Origin: Chrysomallon squamiferum
Lineage: Eukaryota; Mollusca; Gastropoda; Neomphalida; Peltospiridae
Length of the DNA: 64,000 bases
Assembly (NCBI GenBank): GCA_012295275.1
Contig: CM022677.1
Coordinates: 6,433,280-6,497,279 of the forward strand
Reading direction: 5' to 3'
Made by a program: the position numbers and the translations under genes. Within the stretch, counting starts at the first letter, position 1; each line of letters starts with the position of its first letter. Positions 22,200 to 35,600 of the stretch are shown here, piece after piece. The notes below the pieces were generated by a model. The model had not been told where the DNA came from, made no database searches, and saw only the letters and a list, made by a program, of their open reading frames with translations.

Positions 22200-22860
22200 T
22201 TAGTATTATTATCATCATCATCAACATCATCATACATATATGCTGAATGAAATTACTTAAGAGAAATTAAGACAACGACAATTAAAAGTCATACACACAG
22301 AATAAACACAGGATACGCATACAAACACACATACATACAAACGCACACAAATACACACATACACACATACACAAACGCAGACACACTATTATATTAATAT
22401 AATTTAAAAATATATCCACAGCCTAAGAATATTACTACTGCTGTTATAACTACTAGTCTTACTACTACTACTACTATATCTACTACTATTAGTGTTACTT
22501 ATACCACTGATAATATAAAACAAATGCTAATGCTGTGGTTGCATGTACATCTAAATTGTTCTGTACATTTTAATTTCATTGTAATAAAATTGTAAATCGT
22601 CTGAAATTGCCAAAGTCATATTTTTGATCTAATAAAATTTATTTGCATTTGAATTAACTATATTATATATTGTAAATTCGATTATTTCTACGATCACAGT
22701 TTGAAATATATGTTATCTGTGTTCAGTTTGTTAACTTGTTATTAAAACAGGAGTGAGCGAAACAAGACCTACTAATCTGTTTTGACAAGACTAAAGTTCT
22801 CTGCGTTATCTCACCTTTCTTATCTGGCGATAAACAAATTTGCTTTAGTACAAAGTCAGT
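22200..22860. other. non-coding stretch
   Basis: CAT, ACAC and CTA short tracts, then plain AT-rich sequence. GTTTGACAAGACTAAAGTT-like text near 22780 recurs near 23960 before the next GA tract, so the GA-flanking sequence is itself duplicated. Confidence 0.45.
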
Positions 22861-22861
22861 T

Positions 22862-22972
<111 letters not shown>

Positions 22973-23334
22973 TATTATTAATATTTCTCAACAAATGATC
23001 TGCTTTTAAACAAAATATATATCTATGTCTATTTATTTATTTATTTTCATTTTCTAAGGTAAATTAGAATCATAAGCTAGCAGACGACGTTTTTTTTCAC
23101 TTCGGGTCAAATCAGTGCGTTTGTGATTATAATCATACATATATCTTGACAGCGATTTACTTTACTGAACCTAAGAATTCATATTAAATCAAATACGCAC
23201 GCGCACTCACACACACAATATCATTTTTTTCTTGCATATATGCATGTATGTATATGTGTCTGTGAGCGTATGAATTTAATATGAATTCGCACACAAACAT
23301 ATACACGCATATGTTTATATTTATTGCTGCATAT

Positions 23335-23458
23335 ATGTATGTTTGTATATATATGTGTGCGTGTGTGTGTGTGTGGTGTGTGTGTGTGTATATGTGTGTG
23401 GTGTGTGGTGTGTGTGTGTGTGTATATGTGTGTGGTGTGTGTGTGTGTGTGTGTGTTG
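23335..23458. repeat. (GT)n and GTGTGGT microsatellite
   Basis: GT repeat with TATGTGTGTGGTGTG variants; open frames on both strands are artefacts. Confidence 0.95.
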
Positions 23459-23899
23459 TAGTCAAGCAGCCGTTATCTCTTCCCCCTCTTCCATATTCTA
23501 AAAGTATTACATGAACATGTTACTATTTATAACAAAAGGTAATATTCGTGTCTATATGGCTTATGCGACAACAGAAAATAATCAGAATGTCTAATAGCAA
23601 AATTTCCCTGTTGTAACTAATTTTCTGACAATTCAGTGACTTAATAAGAGTACAGACCTGATATCAAATATTTCTCTCTCCAACAATCTGCTGACCGAGT
23701 GACTGACACAGATAAAACACTTCTTAAAATAAATCTTCTTTAACCTTTGTTTAGGGTAACATTAGGTACATTCAGGATAACATTAGGTACAGAGCAATAT
23801 TTAAAATAATATTCATGTAATAATAATAATAATGATAATAATAGTAATTCCTTTATGATGTATGTTGGAAAGTTGGAATGCTGTTATGACCTATTTTTG

Positions 23900-24152
<253 letters not shown>

Positions 24153-24419
24153 AGTTCTTAATAAATAAAACATTTGCACGCCCGAATAGAAAAGATAAAT
24201 AAGTAAATAAATGAAAAAAACAACAACATTAAGACTAAATAAGTAAACATTCAGTCAAAATGTGTCAACAAGTTAAGATAAAAGACCAATAACAAAAGAA
24301 TAATAAGAAAATGTTTTCTCGGTGTTCATTTCTAAAAATTTGCTCAAACCTGCCAGAAAAAAAAATCAGTAATTTAAGTAGGTCAAAAGACTAAAAATTA
24401 AAATCTACCGCAGTAAACT

Positions 24420-25310
24420 TAATAATAGTTTTAAGGTCAGGGTTAGAACTAGTCTGTGCATAAGAATTAAGGTTAGGCACTTCTTTAGCATCAGAGTTAG
24501 GGCGTTAGGTTAGGGTTAGGGTTCGTGCTCAGGTTATGTAAATGTTATTATGAGGGTTGTGATAATGTGGAAAATAATTTTAGGATCGCGATTAGAAGTA
24601 GCGTTAGCATATGAATCAAGGATCGGGACTTGAGTAAGATTAGGTTTAGAAATTCGGCTATAGGCTTAGGATTGGGGTTAGTGTTAGGATTATTCAAAAT
24701 TTATTATTGAGTCTTATTATAATCTGCAAAACCGTTTTAGTGTTGGCATTAGAATTAAACTTAACGACTTCGTTAGTGTTAGGGATTGAGTCTAGGTTAG
24801 GGTTAGGATTAAGTTAGGGTTAGGGTTAGGGTTAAATTAGGGTTATGGTAAGAGTTAAGGTTATGTTTGTTTAAAGATTATTATCAGTGTTACGATAATG
24901 TGCAAAATAATTAGAGGTCACCATTAGGAGCAGCGTTAACGTAAGAATCCACGTTGTGGACTTGGGTAGGATTAGGTTTAGAATTTGAGCTAGGGTTAGA
25001 TTAGGTTAGAGGTTAGATTAGGTTAGAGGTAAGATTAAGGGTTATTGTTTGGGTTAGGCTTAGGATTACGGTAGTGAGGAAAAAAGTTTTAGGGTCAGAG
25101 TTAGAAATCGTCTTTGCATAAGAATGAAGGTTTGGTATTTCTTTAGCTTAGGGTTAGGGTTAGGGTTAGGGTTAGGGTTAGGGTATTGTAAATATTACTA
25201 TAAATGTTATAATAATGTCAAAAATAATTTTACGATCATCATTAGACGTAGCGTTTGCGTAAGAATTAAGGTTTGGGATATTGGCATTAGAATTACCTTA
25301 CGTCATTAGT
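24420..25310. repeat. interstitial TTAGGG array inside a ~150-175-bp degenerate repeat
   Basis: Perfect TTAGGG runs occur at about 24507-24527, 24795-24835 and 25147-25186, the last with about seven units. They sit in a longer repeat marked by AATAATTTTA, then TTAGAAGTAGCGTTAGC-type and AAGAATTAAGGTTTGGG-type blocks at about 24430, 24580, 24735, 24905, 25080 and 25225. The whole field is enriched in TTAGG-like words (TTAGGTTTAG, TTAGGATT). This is typical of telomere-associated or interstitial telomeric satellite. No gene. Confidence 0.9.
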
Positions 25311-26375
25311 TTTACACTATCAAAAAATGATACCGTGTATAAACAAAATTCTGAGAGGAAGATGATGTAAAAATGACACTAACTTCGTCCTTCAGCAAGC
25401 ATCATAATATTATTTTAGATGTCATAATATGCGACAGTTTTGGCAGCCGGAAAATAACGATTATCCCAAATAAATCTTTCATTGAAAAATGGTTTAAATT
25501 GAGAATGATAAAAACCAATTATCAGATAATTTCTTGTAACGTGCAGCGTCATCTAATATACCAGACAAACAGAAAGATCCATTTGCTGTATTCAGTTGTT
25601 AACCTGTAATTAATTATCACATTTTCCTGTAAAAAAGCATTCTGATAAAATCAGCACCACTGTTTATGTGACAACTTTATTATCGAGTGATTTTTAACAG
25701 TTATGCAGATCAAAGAAAACGTAATTTTACATCACGTTAAATTTCAGAAACAGTGGAAAGATTTGTGGCCTCTTCTTTATGAAGTATAAAGTATAATCAG
25801 AAATATGGAGGACCTTCTATAGTAATACTAATTAACAACTTAATGTAATTAATAAAATATTAAGTTAATCTCAATGTATTCATTCAAACAATCTACTGGC
25901 AGTAAATATAAACTTTGCATTAAATAAATTTGCAGAAAATGATTCATCCTATTAAAGTATATTAATTTACAGTAGTAACTAAAGGATAATTACTGTTGTG
26001 ACTTCAAGTTAATAGAAAATTAGACTTTTAGGCAAAAAGTGAAGATTAATTATAGACTGATGGTATGAATCAACATAAACCTGTTTAAAGTGAAATGCTT
26101 GATCGCTTTAGATTAATGTGGTTTAAACAACATATTATAGTGATAATTAGATGTGCTGCGTAATATCAAGTGGTGCTAAGTTCTTTATTTAACAAATATT
26201 GTAAAAAGAAAAAGCTACATGACAGAGAAGAGTGAGATACATTTTATTATCTACCACAGTTTATTATTTATAATTACAGTCGTATAGTGTCAGAACGGTT
26301 ACATTAACAAGTTGAGAATAAAATATGTTAATGTGAGTACTGTTGTGTAAATGAATTAACTGAGTTTCAGCTGTA
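25311..26375. other. AT-rich non-coding stretch
   Basis: No feature I can support; a 78-codon open frame at 25373-25609 shows no domain or splice signals. Confidence 0.45.
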
Positions 26376-26409
26376 ATAATGTTTATTATTATTATCATTA
26401 TCATCATCA

Positions 26410-26452
<43 letters not shown>

Positions 26453-26455
26453 GAA
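26376..26455. repeat. (TTA)n microsatellite
   Basis: Imperfect ATTATC then perfect TTA repeat of about 40 bp. Confidence 0.95.
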
Positions 26456-26617
26456 CTTCTTCTTTATTTTCTTTATTTTATGTTATTTTATTATAAAAAA
26501 TCAAAATAATCCCACAACAATCCAACACTCACCTCAGTACTCATTCAAAGTTTTTAATAATAATAATATTATTACAGATAAACCTCAGTTTTATCATATA
26601 AACATGTCATGTTAATA

Positions 26618-27316
26618 ATAAAACGTAAATTCTGTCCAGCGTTCTCAAATTATCTTCAGAAAACTACACTCCTAGAATCTCGTAGTAGAATAAAATGTAA
26701 CTGTAGATGAAATTATCAGTATTGTTTATGATGCAAAATAGAGGTAAAACATAATAAAACATTACGTTATTTTCATTCAGTATCGATTGCTGGTTTTATA
26801 TATAAACCGTAAATTACGTCGCGCTTTACAAAACAGAAAACTTCGCCTATCTTTGTGATAATGTCGTTTGCTTTGCAAAATTAAATTCTGTGATTCAAGT
26901 AAAGTGTAACTTCTCACGTATTCAGTATTAATTTTTTTTTTTTTTGTTGTTGTTGTAGAGCACGAACTGTAACTCAGTTTAAGAGAAAAATATTGTCACA
27001 ATAGAGTGGCTTCCCCTGTATATGTAGTCATTAAATTATTTATTTCTGAATTTACAAGTCGAGCGCTGAATGCCACTATAAAATTAACAGGTCAGATCCA
27101 CATTAATGTGGTATTTGATTAACAGCAGAACAGATTTCACTAAAAAGCTCTGAATGATGCTAAAAACAGAGATATTACTTTATAAGAATCCATTCGTTTT
27201 TGTTGATACGTTTATAATAAATGATGTCAACATGTGCGCAGTTTTCACAGCGACATTTACTGTTATTAACGCTATCAAGATTATTCTTGAAAAGCCGATG
27301 ATATTCCTTTAGCTGA

Positions 27317-27379
<63 letters not shown>

Positions 27380-27560
27380 ATGATGCAAATCAAAGGTGAA
27401 CGTAATAAAATATCGATGTAAGCAGTTTTTTTACTAAGATGGAACGTAATTTCCGCTCAGTCTGTTTAGTCGTATAAGCTGCACAGCTGGTAGTAAACAA
27501 AAACGTAAGTTCTGTCGAGCAGTCTTAAATTATCTTCAGAAAACTACCAAATTAAATATG
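26618..27560. repeat. pair of short direct repeats around a non-coding stretch
   Basis: AAATTATCTTCAGAAAACTA with the preceding GTAA(A/G)TTCTGTC occurs at about 26630-26665 and 27507-27548; ATGATGCAAA with AACGTAATAAAA-like text also occurs near 26735 and 27380. This looks like an old ~880-bp direct duplication with internal change. A (TA)n tract of about 57 bp lies at 27319-27375. Confidence 0.5.
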
Positions 27561-28666
27561 ATATTATACACAGAAATTAAAGATTAACTGGTATAATATT
27601 GGTTACCATATTTAAAAATATGGTTTATTTGAAAGGCCCTCTGTATTTCTCAAGAACAAAAATATATATATAAATAAATAAATAAATAGATGTATAGTTT
27701 TATAAAAATTTGTTTTTGAGAGCTATGAAAAGATATTATCAGTAGTAAACAATTAAAAAAAGAAGCATTAAGCTTATCCAGCAGCGCAGTTTATAAAGCA
27801 AAATGTAGAATCAGGAAAAATAATATGATATTTTATATTTATTTCAAATTCTTCACCTTTTCCTGTATTTTTTATTTAACAGTGTCTTTGCCTCGGAAAC
27901 TTGTTTTACATGGTGGACTGTAAAACTGATGAAATAATCGAGATGCACAAAGATAAAGATAGAATAATAATAACAACAACTAGTTTGGACTGTTCATAGA
28001 GAGAAGCAGGCGACGACAGACAAATTGTTAAAACTGTAGAATTTATGGACTGAAAGAGAAACACGAACTGACGTGGGTATATGTATTTGCTGTTAGAAAA
28101 AGAAAATGGGTATATATATATATATATATACACACAAGTTGTGTGTGATTGTATGTGTGTATATGTGTGCTGAAGGAAATTATAATTTTTGTGTGCGTTA
28201 TCTGAGGCATGGGTATATACAAGAAATCGATGCAGACATAGATACAGAGAGAAAGACAGACAGATGTGAATGTGAAAGGAAGAGTTGGTACAGACATTTT
28301 ATCTGTGAGAAAGAGTTAAAGTGTTTGTTGTCAAATAACTGCTGTATGTGAAAGACAATGTCCTTGTTTATGTAAAAATAAATACAAGTTCCAAATGTTT
28401 TGGGTGTTGTTGTCTTTTCAAAATCCCCCAGAAAAATGAGATAAAAATAGAGATAAAAAACAGAATTATTAATTGGATTATTTTAATGATTTATTCTTAT
28501 ATTATTGTCTTGATTTTGAATTGTTGTTAACATTAACAGATATTTGTAGATAGCTGAAATTAATCAGATTAAAAAAAAATTTTAGAACTAATAAAACCAA
28601 GTTTTTAAAAAAATAGATTTGTAGTAATTTTTATTTTAAAGAAATGAAAATGAAATTATGTATGTC

Positions 28667-28706
<40 letters not shown>

Positions 28707-29244
28707 TTTAAAGAATTAAACATTAATTTGCTTGATTATGGCATCATTATGACAGCCTATGACATCAAATAAAAGTAAAATGGGTTCATAGTACAAAATC
28801 GTAAAGGCATATGTCACTATAATTCATTATTAGAATTCACTGTTAAAAAAGTGGTGTTTAGTTTTGTCTTAAAATGTTATTGTAATTATATTTCTTATTT
28901 AACAAACTTCAGTTGGATTAGTAACATCATGCAGAGTGATCTTGACTGCTCAAAATTTATATGAAAAATTCATTGTTTATATTCAAGGGACAAATCGAAA
29001 AAAAAAGTTTTTAGCAAAATAGGAATTTTACAATAATTAATTATGTAATAATAATAACCTCAAATAAACAAAAACAAATAATGGAAATTGGCTCTTTATG
29101 AACTGTTGGAGTAAATATATGGTACTATTGAAATAGTTTGCTCTAAATAATTTTAAAGAATTGGCTAAATTCGTCTAAATGTAGTAAATCAAATTTAGCT
29201 TGACATAACTTTAACGTGTTTGTAAATATACAAAAAAGACTGAG

Positions 29245-29245
<1 letters not shown>
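27561..29245. other. AT-rich non-coding stretch
   Basis: Contains (TA)n at about 28111-28130 and (AAT)n at about 28669-28703. No open frame with recognisable protein. Confidence 0.45.

Positions 29246-29301
<56 letters not shown>
29246..29301. repeat. (GA)n microsatellite
   Basis: About 54 bp of GA repeat ending in GGGG. Confidence 0.97.
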
Positions 29302-29304
<3 letters not shown>

Positions 29305-30235
29305 TGTATATAAATAATGATTATGTCAGATTATCTTTTCCTAGTTGATAACAAATACACAAGACGTTGATCAATATATACATAATAAAAAAAAACAGGC
29401 AAAGACTATTCTTTCTTTATTTATTTTTGTTTTAAATTATTTGAATGTGCCTTAACATTTATAATGTTAAGAAACTGAAACAATTTCAGAAATCTTTTCC
29501 ATTTTCATTATTGTTTTTAGATAAGATTCAATGAGTTTGAATTTGCAAATGTCAGGATTTAAAACGGTTAAGAACAAATACTATTTTCTTTTTTTTACTT
29601 AAAATTTTGTAACATAACCTGGCTATATTTTATTGTTAAGCAAAAACTCCAAACATTACTAAAAATATTTAAAGTACTGAATTTGCATAATCTTATAATA
29701 TATCTTAAAATAAAAAATGAAAATTTGAATCTGTAATTTGAATTTTTGTACAAACAAATCAGCTTTAATTTCCATGCAGCTTGGAAATATATTAAATACC
29801 AAATTGTACTTCATTTTTTAAAAAGGAAAAGCTATTTTCTTTTCTTTTCTTTATTTCTTTAATTTATTTTTTTTTCTAGTTTGTTTAAAATTAAAGAAAA
29901 ATACAGATTATAAAATAATTAGAAGACATTTGCACATTTTTGAACTAATTTTTTGAGTATTTTGAAAATGTAAACAGCAAATTATAAAATGCTCAGAAAA
30001 ATTTCATTTATGTACATTTTTTCTCTTATTTTTTAATTTTATTTTTTTTCTATCATTTTAAAATTATTATTTCCTATTTTTAAACATTCCTTACAGAAAT
30101 AATTATATTATTCTTTCTAAAATGGGAAAGGCAAATTATAAAAACTGGCAGAAATATCTAAACAGAAATAACTGAATATTTAAAATTTTTAGACTATCTG
30201 TTCAGGTTTTTAAGTAATTTCAACTTGAAGATCAA
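29302..30235. other. extremely AT-rich non-coding stretch
   Basis: Long T- and A-rich sequence with very little G or C. Nothing further can be supported. Confidence 0.5.
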
Positions 30236-30615
30236 TAATTACATAATTTTAAAAATATTTAGACAATGATTACCCCCAGGAAACCCTTGATTGCTCCAGA
30301 TTTAAATAATAAAAAAAAAAAAAAACAAAATTTTCCTTTTCTTTATTTTTTTTTTCATTTGATTTAAATAATATAAAAAAAATTCAGATTTCCCCTAATT
30401 ACATAATCTTCAATTATATTTTTTGTTTGATTACCTGAGAAAACCTTTAGTTTTCCTCTGATTTAAATAATATTTTAGAAAAAGATAGAAGAAATGTTTT
30501 TTGTGTATTTTTTTTTTAAAAAATTCTAATTACTTCTAACTACAAAATTTTAAAAATATTTAAAACTGATTACCCCCTGCAAAACCCTGATTTTCCCCTG
30601 ATTTAAATAATATAA
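30236..30615. repeat. degenerate ~150-bp tandem repeat, about 3 copies
   Basis: The block TTTTAAAAATATTTA(G/A)A, GATTACCCCC and CCCTGATT..CCC/TCTGATTTAAATAATA appears at about 30245, 30405 (diverged) and 30545. The cytosine runs (GATTACCCCCAGG, GATTTTCCCCTGA) stand out in this AT-rich region. Confidence 0.7.
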
Positions 30616-30689
30616 AAATATGATGATTATAAAAATTAATACCTGTATGCAAAAACTTTCACATTCATTTTAGCTTGTTTACAAAGATG

Positions 30690-30960
30690 GCATCCCATAG
30701 CAATGATGAATCTCCATTCCTCTTTCAGTGAGAAAAATTAGAACAACCAAGCACACATCAATGATAAAAACAGAGCAAGCTGCTATGAAGTACAATCTGT
30801 ACACTGGATGTTCTGATCACATTGACAATCTCTTGGAGATCACTGAGTTTTCAAAATTCAAAGTACATTTCAGACAGATTTTCTCTTGAAAGACTGCAAT
30901 GTAATAGCTTTCTGGTTAATCTTTTCTGAAAATGGGTCTTACAACATTTTCCACTGAAGT
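30690..30960 (+). other. exon-like segment, unrecognised
   Basis: A pyrimidine-rich TTCCTCTTTCAG (acceptor-like, ending about 30728) is followed by an open frame VRKIRTTKHTSMIKTEQAAM, KYNLYTGCSDHIDNLLEITE, FSKFKVHFRQIFS and a stop near 30890. GC content is clearly above the flanks. The family is not recognised and no partner exon was found; it may be a lone relic or a transposon piece. Confidence 0.28.
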
Positions 30961-31029
30961 GCTGGCTGAGGCAGCTTGAATCTGTTGTCTAGGATCCTAC
31001 AACAAAATATAATATTCATTAATAAACAA

Positions 31030-33435
31030 AACATAAAATAAAGTGAAAGAAGCATTTGTTGTGAGCTCTAACTGCATTTCACTGTCTTATCAAGAAGTAT
31101 TTTTTCCATACAATTTAAATACAACTGTTCTGTTCACTTTCAATCTCTATAAGGCTGGCATGTACATTTTAATCTAAGGTTTTTCTTGGTGCATAAACCA
31201 TTATTACATTGATTCTGCACTAGCCAAACTTAACATCATTTAAAATGTCAAGCAAAATGGGCATGCTTTATGAAAAATTTATATAAAATTATCAGTATAT
31301 AAAAATAAAATCATCAAAGAAGATAAACAGTGTAAATATTTAAATGTAATTAATTGTTAATTTAATCTGAAAAAATCCTGACAATCTTTTTATAATTTCT
31401 CAGAAGAAAAAAGATAAATGCAGTTGAACACATTTGACTTAAGCATGAATACAAAATGAATTAGTACATTTAAATAGCTATATTGTTATTTCTAAAACTG
31501 ATTAATAAACCCTGATATAATTAATAAGTAAAACCATTTTGATAACAATGTAAAGTTATGAAGAAAAAAAAATGTGGGAAGACAAAACAACATATGTTAC
31601 TGATCAATGAAAACATAATGTATATTATATACTATATCCTTTTACAATCCTTCTCAGGGATTTTGTTTTTTGTTTTAAAGAAAAAGAAAATCGTTGATAT
31701 TTTCTAGCTATCCATTATTATTTATAGTCCAGATAAGATGGAAACACATGAGTGAAAATAAATAAGTAAAGTGCTGCAATCCATAATAAGAAAAAACTGC
31801 TGACAGAAGCTTGGAATTTCCTAAACAAACAGTTCTACAAATTTCCTAAAATCACTCATCTAGATCCATTACTAAAATACATCATTAACATAAATGAAAT
31901 AACAATAAAGTATTTCTTGATCATCTTTCAGGCTCTGAATAAAACAAAGTTGAACTTAAAAAACTGAAACATAAATAAATCCTAGTGAAAACATTAAATT
32001 ATCTCTCAAAATGCTCTTTTATATATTACATGCAAACAGTAATAAATACAAAATACAAAATAAAAGATTATACTTTATAATTGCAGATCATTAATAACTC
32101 AAAACAATATTATTTGCTTGAGTATTATTTTGAGTAGATTTCTCACCACCAAACATAAAACTAATTTTCATGACATTCTTGTCACTCTAGGAGCAACACA
32201 CAATTCTAGGTGTGTACCTTGTACTTGATACAGGGCTGGGAGACCTACTGCACTGGGGTAACAGTGATTTACAAAATAAAATACCAAAATGAGTTGTCTA
32301 TTGTTTTTATCATCATCACACCATTATTCATAAATAAGGTCAACATCATCATAATAAATAAATAAATAATGTTGAAATTAAATGAACAATCTTGAATATT
32401 AGAAAACAAAATATATATGTATGCTGTAAGTAAATGTGACATTTTTTAAAGTGCAAAAGTAAAAATTAACATAAATGGGTAAAAAAAAAAAAAAAAAATG
32501 AATTCATGGACCATGTAATACAAAATTGATTAAGTTACTGAATGTTACTTATATAAAGTGAATTAAACATTTTTTTACTGTAATAATGGAAATTTGTATA
32601 TAATGTTTCTTTTTGGTTCTGTTGTAAACAGAATTTAAAAAAATCCTTTCCGACTGAAATAATTTTAAGAAGTTAAAAATAAAATTACAGTATTATAACA
32701 GCTTAGATTACATTATCATTATGTTTTAGCTTAATACAACATTAGTAAGGATTTATAATGTTTGTATGATTAACTTTTACGATTGCATATGTGGTCAAGT
32801 TAGAAATTATCCATGAAAATGACTTGCTGTAATTATTTCTTACTTTGTCAATTGATTCTGAGTGTAATATTGTAATACTGTTAGTTACTCAAGGCTGTTA
32901 AAAGAAAACATTTTGAAGTAAGAATAATATCCAAATATGACTTCAGTATATATATATCCAAAATGAATTATAATATTGGTTGATTTAATTAACACAATAT
33001 AAATACAGAACACAAAACCAAATGACCTATCTTTTTTATCTGGCACTCAATCCAAATCCCGGTTCAGCAACAGTCTTATTTCACTAATTTCATATTAAAA
33101 CTAATTTCACAGAATAAAATAAACATTATTTCACACAAAATGAAAATTAGCTTTCATTAAAAAATGACAAAAACATGTAAGAATAAAATAATAAAAAATA
33201 AAATAAAAAAATAAAAATTGTCGTCTCTTGGTAATTAAATTATCAAAATACCTCAGAGGCTGAAACTGAATTGTGAATTGATCTTTCTTGTGTGATAATT
33301 TAATGTTTTCAACACGCGTAACCATTACTTCCATTAGATCACACGTGTGGAAATAAAAGTTATGTCTCTGTGAAAATATATAATCTTTACTAGTATTAAA
33401 GGTATTTTATCTGTTTTATCAATGTAAATTATTGC
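31030..33435. other. AT-rich non-coding stretch
   Basis: No gene or bounded element recognised. Poly-A at about 32480-32498 and short AAT/AAAT tracts are present. Confidence 0.45.
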
Positions 33436-33444
33436 TGAATATAC

Positions 33445-34525
33445 GTGAGCATGCAACATGAAAGCAAAAAAGGAACAAAGAGAAGATGTAAGAGTAAAAA
33501 TGGAGAAAGTGAACAGAAAATAAGGATAAGCATTAGCCAAGCTGCTCTGGGATGTCAAATAACGAGATGTTCATCTACACCATTTTATCAGTCAACACCA
33601 GTTCAACAGTCTCAGCAGTCACAGTATGGACAATACAGACAAACCTAATGATCCCACTGTCTGTTTTCTGGGTTAATTTCACCAGTTGTGAACAATCAAG
33701 ATGTCAGTATAAAATTAGATACTTTGATTAGAAAGTTAGATATAATGTGTGATAAACTGGAAAAATTGAACATGTTTGAAAAACAACTGAATAGTATGGA
33801 AATAACAAGATATCAGTGGTAAAATGATTGATATTAAGAAAAAAGTACAAGATATGAAAAGGGTATGAATTACATTCACTGACAGTTTGAAAGAATACAA
33901 AAATCTTGTAGATTTGAAATCTGTTGTCTTAGATATGAACAGTTCTACTCATGAAATGAGAGACAATAATAAAAGTATGACACAACAAATATGTGAATTA
34001 AAATCTCAAGAGAAAAACACAATGACCTATACACTCACTTCATGTGTGACAATTTAATCTTTAGTGGGATACCAGAGAAAGACACAGACAAGGAGTTGAA
34101 AATGTTTATGAAAAATGAAATGAAAGTAGAAAATAATACTGACTTTCACAGAGTGAACAACTGGGGAGAAGTTTGATGGATATATAAGGCCTATTGTTGC
34201 TAAATTCATTTTATATAAAGACAGATAAATAGTGAGAAGAGCTGCACCCAAAACACTGATAAACAAGCCATACAGGGTTAATGAACAATTCCTGAAAGAA
34301 ATTAATGACAGCAGAAAATTACTATATCCACATTACAGCAAAAAGGCAAGGGAAAAGACTGGTGTTAAATGGTGATAATCTGTATATCAAGGGCACGCTG
34401 TTTACACTGGGACAGTTCAGGCCAGAAGCCAGGAACACAAACATGAACAATCATCAGCTAAGTCATACCAAGGTTATTATCTTCTGTCCAAGTATGAGAT
34501 TCTTCAGTGTGGTGATGTTGAGAAG
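33445..34525 (+). pseudogene. LINE ORF1 (L1/Transposase_22-like) relic
   Basis: ORF1 proteins coat retrotransposon RNA through a coiled coil and an RRM-like domain. The segment MFEKQLNSME and flanking KLDTLIRKLDIMCDKLEKL (about 33710-33800) form the coiled coil, followed by DMNSSTHEMRDNNKSMTQQI. Then comes NLIFSGIPEKDTDKE with ELKMFMKNEMKVENNTDFHR, the start of the RNA-binding core. After a stop come PIVAKFILYKDR and AAPKTLINKPYRVNEQFLKE, then DSRKLLYP and, after a frameshift, GDNLYIKGTLFTLG: the usual end of the domain. Stops and at least two frameshifts make it dead. The first 66 codons (33445-33648) may be its N-terminus. The reverse transcriptase ORF2 does not follow. Confidence 0.8.
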
Positions 34526-34565
34526 TTGATAAGATGTTGATAAGATGTTGCACCTCCAACCATGA

Positions 34566-35595
34566 CCTGAGTATTACTGGCACATCAAAGAGACATTCAA
34601 TGTTATCAGATGTGCACACATTGGTACGAGCCATTGTGGATGCAATCGAATGGTAAAAGAGATATACAAGAAGTACACCAATGTTACCAGGGATTCTACT
34701 GAACTGTTTAAGTCAGTGTGCACTGACTGTCAGTGTAAACTGATGACAAAGGGTGTGGTTGTCTAACCAATCTTGTCTAAAGAGTTCTCTGCTCATGGCC
34801 AAGTAGATCTCATTGATATTCAATTGTTACCGCATGGTTCTTTCAAGTGGATTATGGTTTATCAGGATCATCTTACAAAGTTTGTTGTTATCTGCCCACT
34901 GACATCAAAGTGAGCTGCTGAGGTTGCAAACCAACTCATGGACATATTTCTGCTATTCGGTTCTGAATTTACAGCTCAAATTATTTCTGATTTGAAGAGT
35001 TGTGGCCAGAGCTAGTTATAGTCCTTGGTAAACCACGCCACCCACAGAGTCAAGGTTCTGTAGAACATGTGAATTATGACATTAAAGACTCGCTTGTTGT
35101 GAGGATGAGTTAGAATGATACCACTGACTGGACTGTTAAATTTGTTCAGTTTCACAAGAACTTGAGTTTCAATGCTGGAATAAAACAGTCACCTTGTACA
35201 ACCTTATTTGGCATCAAAGTCAGGATTGGTTTGACTTCCTTGTTGTTACCACATTATGTTATCCACAAGCTACAGAAGGAAGATGACTTACTAGACATTC
35301 TGTCCAGCAGCTCAACTCAACCAGACACTCAACCTCTACCAGAAACAATTCAACCTCTATCAGAAACAATTCAACCTCTATCAGAAATGACTCAACCTCG
35401 ATCAGAAACAACTCAACCTCTATCTGAAACGACTCAACCTCTACCAGATACAACTAAACCTCTATCAGAAACAACTTGATCTCTACCAGAAATGATTCAA
35501 TCAAAGAGCAGCATAGACAAGAAAAGAAAGCTTGCAGTAGTCGCACAACAGAAACAAGTTGAGCATGTTGATAAGCGAAGTCGTGTGATTATGAA
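34566..35595 (+). pseudogene. KRBA2/SCAND3-type integrase relic
   Basis: Reads EYYWHIKETFNVIRCAHIGT, SHCGCNRMVKEIYKKY, LFKSVCTDCQ (the H-x..-C-x2-C zinc-binding end) and then the integrase core GQVDLIDIQLLPHGSFKWIM, VYQDHLTKFVVICPLTSK, AAEVANQLMDIFLLF. The block that should hold the second catalytic Asp (SDNG) is deleted, so LLF joins directly to GSEFTAQII. After a frameshift near 35002 it continues WPELVIVLGKPRHPQSQGSV, with the catalytic Glu, then DWTVKFVQFHKN and FGIKVRIGLTS. In-frame TAA and TGA codons (from CGA-type arginine codons) and TAG break it. A QPL(P/S)ET-type 8-residue repeat (about 9 copies, 35316-35490) follows, then a lysine-rich tail. Family members are integrase-derived host or transposon proteins. 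Confidence 0.88.
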
Positions 35596-35600
35596 GGATA

